Shown here: in pieces, positions 1 to 5,200 of the stretch
Layout: every line of letters begins with the position of its first letter
How positions within the stretch are numbered: the stretch's first letter is position 1
Source: DASTGO01 sp035719045
GTDB lineage: Bacteria > Actinomycetota > Actinomycetes > Actinomycetales > Kineosporiaceae
Length of the DNA stretch: 5,349 nucleotides
Reading direction: 5' to 3'
Assembly (NCBI GenBank): GCA_035719045.1
Contig: DASTGO010000125.1
Coordinates: 1 to 5,349, forward strand
Position numbers and translations under genes: made by a program
Notes under the pieces: model-generated
What the model was told of the DNA's origin: nothing
The model's database searches: none
Seen by the model: the letters and a program-made list of their open reading frames with translations, nothing else

Positions 1-1238
1 CGGCCGGAGGCGACGCCCCTCAGCTGCACCCGGACGACGTCACCCGGCTGTGGACCGCCCTGCTCGACGCCGACGCGGTCGTGTCCGGCCACGGGAGCGC
101 ACCTGTGGACCGCCCGGCCCCTGGTGGTGCAGGCCCGGACAGTGACGCGGGCACACACGGCGGTGCGGGCTCGGACGGCGACGCAGTCGCAGAGGGAGGT
201 GCGGGCCCGGACGGCGGTGCGGGGAACGGTGCCCGGCCCTTCTCGTCCGTCCTGCCCGACGCCACGAAGGCCGCCGCCATCACCCACCTCAGTCCCGACC
301 AGGTGCGCCGCGCGGTCACCGCCGCCCGCTGGCACGCCGAGTCCGCCGGGCGTCCGATCGGGCCCGACGACGTCCTGCTCGGCACCCGCGCGCAGAACGC
401 GGCAGGCCTGGAACGCCTCGCCCGCCGGGTCGAGCCGGGGGTCGGCTGGGACGACATCGTCCTGCTGCCACGGCCGCGACTGCTGCTGCGGGAGTTGGTC
501 GCCCGGGCCCGGCTGCGCGACCAGGTACTCGACGGCTGGGGCATGCGCCAGGGCGGCGGCCGTGGCGGGGGGATCTCCGCGCTGTTCGCAGGGCCGCCTG
601 GGACGGGCAAGACCATGGCGGCCGAGGTCGTCGCGCATGAACTCGGGTTCGACCTGTACACGGTGAACCTGGCCACCGTCGTCGACAAGTACATCGGCCA
701 GACGGAGAAGAACCTCGAGCGGATCTTCTCCGAGGCTGAGCAGGTCAACGGCGTGCTGTTCTTCGACGAGGCCGACGCACTGTTCGGCAAGCGCAGTGAC
801 GTCCGCGACGCCCACGACCGCTACGCCAACGTCGAGACCGCCTATCTGCTGCAGCGCATGGAGGCCTTTGACGGGATCGCCATCCTCGCGACGAACCTGC
901 GCGCCAACCTCGACGACGCGTTCAGCCGCCGCCTCGACGGGCTCATCGACTTCCAGCCCCCCGACGCCGCACACCGCAGGCTCATCTGGGAGCGGCAACT
1001 GCGTCCCGGTGTCCCCCGCGCACCCGATGTCAACCTCACCGCCATGGCCGAGCGCTTCGAACTGTCCGGCGGGGACATCCGCAACATCGCCCTCTCCGCC
1101 AGTTACTTCGCCGCCGAGGAGGGCCGCCCGGTGTCCATGATCGACCTGTTCCGGGGCACCATCCGGGAGTACCTCAAGCTCGGTCGGCTGTGCCGGGAGT
1201 CCGACTTCCTGCCCTACCCCGAACTGCTCCTGCAGTGA
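1..1238 (+). CDS. AAA+ ATPase of contractile injection system type (Afp15/Pvc15-like), 5' end outside window
   Basis: The frame is open from base 3 to the TGA at 1236-1238 (411 residues visible). A GTG at 81 could be read as a start, but it has no Shine-Dalgarno sequence, and the codons before it encode protein-like sequence (HPDDVTRLW, residues 9-17), so the gene starts upstream. Motifs seen: WDDIVL leading into the ATPase core (residue 149), Walker A GPPGTGKT (197-204), Walker B LFFDEAD with Asp at 255, the stretch GKRSDVRDAHDRYAN after it, sensor 1 LATN (Asn 298), FSRR with candidate arginine fingers 309/310, and sensor 2 GGDIRN (Arg 360). In this family, as I recall it, a degenerate first AAA module precedes the active C-terminal one. 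The LSPDQVRRAV helix (residue 96 on) would belong to the lid after that first module. Family members accompany phage-tail-like injection systems, where the ATPase is thought to aid assembly or cargo loading. The next gene starts 7 bp after the stop. AAA+ identity is certain; the eCIS role is probable. Confidence 0.88.
   Translation, partial: AGGDAPQLHPDDVTRLWTALLDADAVVSGHGSAPVDRPAPGGAGPDSDAGTHGGAGSDGDAVAEGGAGPDGGAGNGARPFSSVLPDATKAAAITHLSPDQVRRAVTAARWHAESAGRPIGPDDVLLGTRAQNAAGLERLARRVEPGVGWDDIVLLPRPRLLLRELVARARLRDQVLDGWGMRQGGGRGGGISALFAGPPGTGKTMAAEVVAHELGFDLYTVNLATVVDKYIGQTEKNLERIFSEAEQVNGVLFFDEADALFGKRSDVRDAHDRYANVETAYLLQRMEAFDGIAILATNLRANLDDAFSRRLDGLIDFQPPDAAHRRLIWERQLRPGVPRAPDVNLTAMAERFELSGGDIRNIALSASYFAAEEGRPVSMIDLFRGTIREYLKLGRLCRESDFLPYPELLLQ
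123..230 (+). repeat. 36-bp in-frame tandem repeat (3 copies) in the ATPase gene
   Basis: Three 36-bp units begin at 123, 159 and 195. They encode the 12-residue units GGAGPDSDAGTH, GGAGSDGDAVAE and GGAGPDGGAGNG. The first 18 bp of each unit (GGAG then P/S then D) are nearly identical, and the second halves have diverged. The repeat makes a flexible Gly/Ala/Asp linker just before the LSPDQVRRA helix, where the ATPase family normally has a short connection. It is probably a slippage-derived expansion. Confidence 0.8.
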
Positions 1239-1245
1239 GCCCGCG

Positions 1246-2145
1246 ATGACCGCCGACGCCGACCCGCAGTCCCTGGTGATCAGCGCCCGGGCCGCACTCG
1301 CCGACGAGGACCTCCCCCGCGCCGCCGGTCTGCTGCACGATGCTGCCGACGGGTTCGTGGCCCGCAACGACCTGTTGGAGGCGGTGCGCTGCCTGCGGAT
1401 GGCGGTCTCGTTGCACCGCGCCCTCGGCGACCTCGCCGACGCCGAACACGCTGCCGCGCGGGCCGTGGACCTCGCTCCCGCCCGGTCCGGGGCCGCCGCC
1501 CTGGCACGCGCCGACCTGCACCGGATCCAGGCCCTCGCACTGTTGTCCGAGGCCCGGACGCCTGACCCCGCGGCGGAGGCCGTCGAGGCGCTGCGCCTGG
1601 GGGCCGCAGCGCTGCAGGACGCCGGGGACGACGCCGGTGCCCTTCGCTACCTCGTCGAGGGCGTCGCCGTCGTCCAGGGCGGCGGGCACGGTGAACCGGC
1701 GGAGGTGCTCGCCGCCGACGCCCTCGCGCTCGCCGATGCCGCCGGGGACCATGCGGCCCTGTCCGAACTGGCGGTGCTCGCCTCCTCGCGGGCCGTCGAT
1801 GCCGGGGACCTGCCGGGCGCGCGACGGCTGACCCGGCACGCCCGGGACGAGGCCCTGGCCGGACGGTCCGGGCCGCAGTACCTGGCCGCCGCCGTCGCTG
1901 AGTCCCACCTCGCGGAGGCCTCCGATGACCGCGCCGGGGCGTACACGTCGCTCGCCGTCGCCTGGGTGACCCTCGGCGACCTGCTCGGGGCCGACACGGC
2001 CCGCGCCGCCGTCGAACCGCTGCTGCTCGACGCCCGGCAGCGCTGGGGGGCGGCCGCCTTCCAGCAGGCGCGGACGTCCTACGAGGACCGCCGCCGCGCC
2101 GAGCTCGGGCGCGCCGCACCGGCCGACCAGGAGGGCGGGCGATGA
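1246..2145 (+). CDS. Alpha-helical TPR-like repeat protein, injection-system accessory candidate
   Basis: This is a complete 299-residue protein, ATG 1246 to TGA 2143-2145. It starts 7 bp after the ATPase stop with no clear Shine-Dalgarno sequence, so translation is probably coupled to the upstream gene. The sequence is almost entirely amphipathic Ala/Leu-rich helix with TPR-like helix pairs: residues 24-78 (ending GDLADAEHAAARAVDLAP), 126-146, 165-204 (containing AGDLPGARRLTRHA) and 226-260 (containing TLGDLLGAD). A more charged tail follows (RWGAAAFQQARTSYEDRRRAE, residues 266-286) and then a disordered end. No signal peptide, membrane segment or catalytic motif is visible, so it is probably cytoplasmic. 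TPR folds act as protein-protein scaffolds. Between an injection-system ATPase and a payload-like protein, a chaperone or adaptor role is plausible but inferred. The last codons encode QEGG and carry the AGGAGG ribosome binding site for the next ORF. Confidence 0.85.
   Translation: MTADADPQSLVISARAALADEDLPRAAGLLHDAADGFVARNDLLEAVRCLRMAVSLHRALGDLADAEHAAARAVDLAPARSGAAALARADLHRIQALALLSEARTPDPAAEAVEALRLGAAALQDAGDDAGALRYLVEGVAVVQGGGHGEPAEVLAADALALADAAGDHAALSELAVLASSRAVDAGDLPGARRLTRHARDEALAGRSGPQYLAAAVAESHLAEASDDRAGAYTSLAVAWVTLGDLLGADTARAAVEPLLLDARQRWGAAAFQQARTSYEDRRRAELGRAAPADQEGGR
2129..2134 (+). promoter_or_regulatory. Consensus Shine-Dalgarno AGGAGG, 7 nt before ATG 2142
   Basis: A perfect AGGAGG lies within the last codons of the helical-repeat gene, with the 7-nt spacer GCGGGCG before the ATG that overlaps its stop as ATGA. 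It is the best ribosome binding site in the window. It points to ATG 2142, which opens a 30-codon ORF out of frame with the large downstream gene. Confidence 0.65.
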
Positions 2146-2234
2146 CGCAGGACGGACGGGCGACGGCAGACGGACGGGCGTCGGCGGGCGGATCAGCCGG
2201 ATCGACGCAGGGGGATCGCCGATGGGCCGCCTGA
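2142..2234 (+). CDS. Small 30-codon ORF overlapping both neighbours, possible coupling or leader peptide
   Basis: ATG 2142 to TGA 2232-2234. It overlaps the helical-repeat gene by 4 bp (ATGA) and the start of the large payload gene (ATG 2222) by 13 bp. The peptide begins MTQDGRATADGRASAGG and ends DRRWAA. A 12-bp direct repeat (GACGGACGGGCG at 2151-2162 and 2169-2180) gives the related units DGRATA and DGRASA. It has no recognisable domain. The reason to take it seriously is the AGGAGG-N7-ATG initiation signal. It could be a true small protein, a ribosome relay that couples translation of the two large genes across the 76-bp gap, or a fossil start of the payload gene separated by a frameshift. 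Chance ORFs of this length are common in such GC-rich DNA, so confidence is moderate at best. Confidence 0.4.
   Translation: MTQDGRATADGRASAGGSAGSTQGDRRWAA
2209..2215 (+). promoter_or_regulatory. Probable ribosome binding site AGGGGGA for the large gene
   Basis: This purine run lies 6 nt (TCGCCG) before ATG 2222 and supports that start. In the same frame there is no other ATG, GTG, TTG or CTG between the previous gene's stop and 2222. The match to the consensus is weaker than that of the AGGAGG at 2129. Confidence 0.6.
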
Positions 2235-5200
2235 CCGACCGCGTCTGCTCGACCGAAGACCAGGCGTCGTACCCGGACGGCCCGGCGCCGCTGCCCGACG
2301 TCACCGAGGCACAGCACACGACCGCCGAGAGCGACCTCGCCTGCATGGGCCCAACGGCCGGCACCACGGCGCCGACCCCTACCTGGTCCGGCACGGACGA
2401 TCCCGCCACCCGGCTGCAGAGCACCCTCGGCAACCAGGGCACCGGCGCCCTCCTCAACGGGCAGGCCCCCGATGCCCTCCTGTCCGGCCTCGGCCTCCCG
2501 CCGAGCACCACCGCCCCCGACGCCGGGAAGGCGACGGACCTCGGCCCCGACGCCCCCGTCGCACCGGACTCCGAAGGCCAGACTCCCGAAGGCCAGACTC
2601 CCGACGGACCAACCTCCCAAGGCCCGGCTTCCGAAGGCCAGACCTCCCAGGGCGCCACGTCCGCAGGCCCCGCATCCGGACAGGATCCCCTGATGTCCGA
2701 GGGGTCGCCGACATCCCAGGGCCCGTCGACGTCACGCGGACCCTCGACGTCCGACAGCCCTGTCTCCCGCGAACCGGACGCCCCCGGCGAGTCCCCGGCG
2801 TCCGGCCCGGGCCCGCAGTCGTCCGGACCCGTCAGCGAGGGGGACACCGACTCCCCCGACACGTCGACCCCGACCGGGGCTGCCGACCTGGACAGCGGCG
2901 CCCTCGACCTGATCTCCCACGAACTCGCCGAGCACGAGCACTGGGCGTCGGCCGCCGAGACCGTGGGCGGGGCCGGATCGCAGGACCGCGCGGCCTTCAT
3001 CGCCCAGCAGGTCGGGGCGGGGGAGATCACCGGGTTCGAAACCGGTCTCGGGATGGGCGTCGGCATCGCGCTCGGGGTCCAGGCGACCGAGGCCGGGCTG
3101 AAGTTCCTCGCCAAGAAGGCGGTCCCCGGCGTCGGGGCCGTGATCGGCGGTGTGCTGTCCGCGCGGGCCCTGGCGCAGTCCTGGGACAAGTACGGCGAGG
3201 CCGTCGGCAAGATGGGCGAGGGCCGGTCCGGGTACGAGGTGGCCGCCAACGACATCGAAGGCGTCTGCGCCCTGCTCGACGCGGCGTCAAACATCCTCAA
3301 CGTCCTCGCCGGGGTCGCCGGGGTCGTGGCCGTGGCGGCGACCGCTCTGACCATTCTCAGCCTCGGGGCGCTCACCCCGCTGGCCCTGGCGGCCGGCAGC
3401 ATCGCCACCGCGATCGGGGTCGCGGGCGGGGTCCTCGCCACCGTGAAGATGGCGGTCCAGCCGCTGGTCGTGTTGTTCCGCTCGCTGCACGCGTTCACCA
3501 GCGAGGCCGACCCGCGCGAGATCGAGGCCCAGGGCAAGGTGCTCGCCGAGTCCGGTGCCGAACTGGGCGGCGCCCTCGGCGGTATCGCCGGGACCAAGCT
3601 GCACCAGACCGTCACCGGTCACGGGGCGCCCCCGCCGCAGGAGCACGAAGGCCCGGCACCACAGGCAGGGCCGAAGCCCGACGTGCCCGAGGGCCCGCTC
3701 GTCGTCGCGGCCGAGCCGCTGCCGAGTGGCGTCAAGCCCGCGACGCCCGCCGAGCCGGTTCCCGCCGGGACCACTCCCCCGGCACCCGTCGAGTCCATCC
3801 CGCTCGGCGCCCCACCGGAGTCGCCGCTGCCCGCCCTCGAACCACACCCGGTCGACCTGCCCCCGAGCAGCGGGCCGACACCCGAGCTGGCCGGCCCACC
3901 GAAGGGCACCGCCCGGTCGGACAACATGTACGAAGTGTCCGCCGGGGCCGTCGAGAAGATGCGCGGACCGCTGGGCAAGGCGGATCCTACGAGGATCCAG
4001 TTCGACGACAACATCAAGCTCAGCAAGGACGCCCAGGTCCAGCTCCGGCAGGCCGACGCCGCGGACGTCTTCGCGAGCTGGGAGACCAACCCGGTCACCG
4101 GCGAGCCCCGGATCACAGCACCGGACAAGCCCTACCGCCCCGGCAGCATGATCCCCGAGGGGGTCGGGGCCGACGCCCCGCCCCCGACCAGGCTCGACGC
4201 CCACGGGAACCTCGTCCCCGACCCGATCACCGGCCTGAGGACCCACGCGGACAGCCCCAACCTGCGCAACAAGGTGAGCCCGCACACCGACCCCGCGGAC
4301 CCGCTGAACCCGATGAACGCCCACAACTCCAACAACCCCGTGACGATCATCAACACCGAAGGACAACAGTCGTACAACCCCGAGACCGGCCGGTTCGGCT
4401 CCAGGTTCGCCCCGGAGGCCCATATGCCCGCCGGTGGACGCGACCGCGGACCCACCGGCTACGGCGAGACCCCCGACGCCGCCGCAGGCGCTGAGCCCCG
4501 CGGCGTGCCGTACGACAACCCCGGCGCCAAACCCGGCGAGACCTGGACCCTCGAGAACTGGCAGAACGGCACGGCGCCCGACCCCGTCACCGGCGCCCCG
4601 GTCGGCGGCCCGAAGAACCAGGCCCTGCGGCGCGCCGGCGACGAACTCCCTGCGGACTGGACCCCGGAGAACATCGGGAGAGATCTCGACGCCGCGTTCG
4701 CCGGGATGGACCCCCAGATCCCGCCGAGCGGTCGCGGCGGCCCATCGGGGCCGGCCCGCCGGACCGACGTCGACTGGTCGAACCCGAAGGTGCTGGAGGC
4801 GCTGGGCATCGACCCCGTCACCGGCAAGCCCAGCGGCAGCACCCTCAAGGGCCCGGGGAAGCTGGAGATCGACCCGAGCCGCGGCTCCTACGACAACCCC
4901 GCCCCGGGCCAGACGTCCGGGCCGTACCACGGCGCGCTCGGCAAGTTCGTCGACGGCGAGTACGCCCCGGAGGGGTTCTTCGAGGTCACCGAGGCTCCCG
5001 GGTACGCCGTGCGGGTCGGGCCGCCCGGGTCGTGGGTGGACCACATCTTCCCGACCCTGGCCGAGGCCGAGGCGTACGCGGCGCAGGCGGCCACCCGCAG
5101 CGAGGCGCAGATCCGGGAGGCCTCGGCCCTGCCGGTCGGCTGGGCACCCGACGCCTCCGGCAAGTCCTGGGCGGGCAACCCCGTGGACGCCGTGCGCATC

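Noticed and set aside
123..230. Periodic repeat as a CRISPR array
   Set aside because: The period is 36 bp with no separate unique spacers, it is in frame with the ATPase, and the drift is codon-consistent. It is a coding repeat.
20..790. Antisense open frame (256 codons) opposite the ATPase
   Set aside because: It overlaps the Walker A and Walker B coding sequence, whose + strand reading is unambiguous. The antisense product is Ser/Arg/Pro-rich with no motif.
2472..2693. Separate small gene within the repeat linker region
   Set aside because: It is a frame-shifted reading of the 15-bp repeats, Pro/Arg-rich, inside the continuous large frame and without a ribosome binding site.
2918..2941. 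HELAEH in the large protein as a zinc protease HExxH site
   Set aside because: The second His is at +5 rather than +4 (His 233, Glu 234, His 238), and no downstream third ligand context is evident. It is better read as a charged helix.
1174..3615. Long antisense open frame (813 codons) spanning three + strand genes
   Set aside because: It is a mirror of high-GC codon bias on the + strand. The translation is low-complexity, shows no family motif and crosses the clear gene junctions at 1238 and 2145.
3982..3998. Inverted repeat as a transcription terminator or regulatory site
   Set aside because: It has only a 7-bp stem and 3-nt loop, no T tract, and lies in the middle of an open gene. It is more likely coincidental.
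3287..5044. Antisense open frame (585 codons) opposite the large payload gene
   Set aside because: The + frame has structured modules and a ribosome binding site. The antisense product is Gly/Val/Arg-rich without recognisable domains, as expected of a shadow frame.
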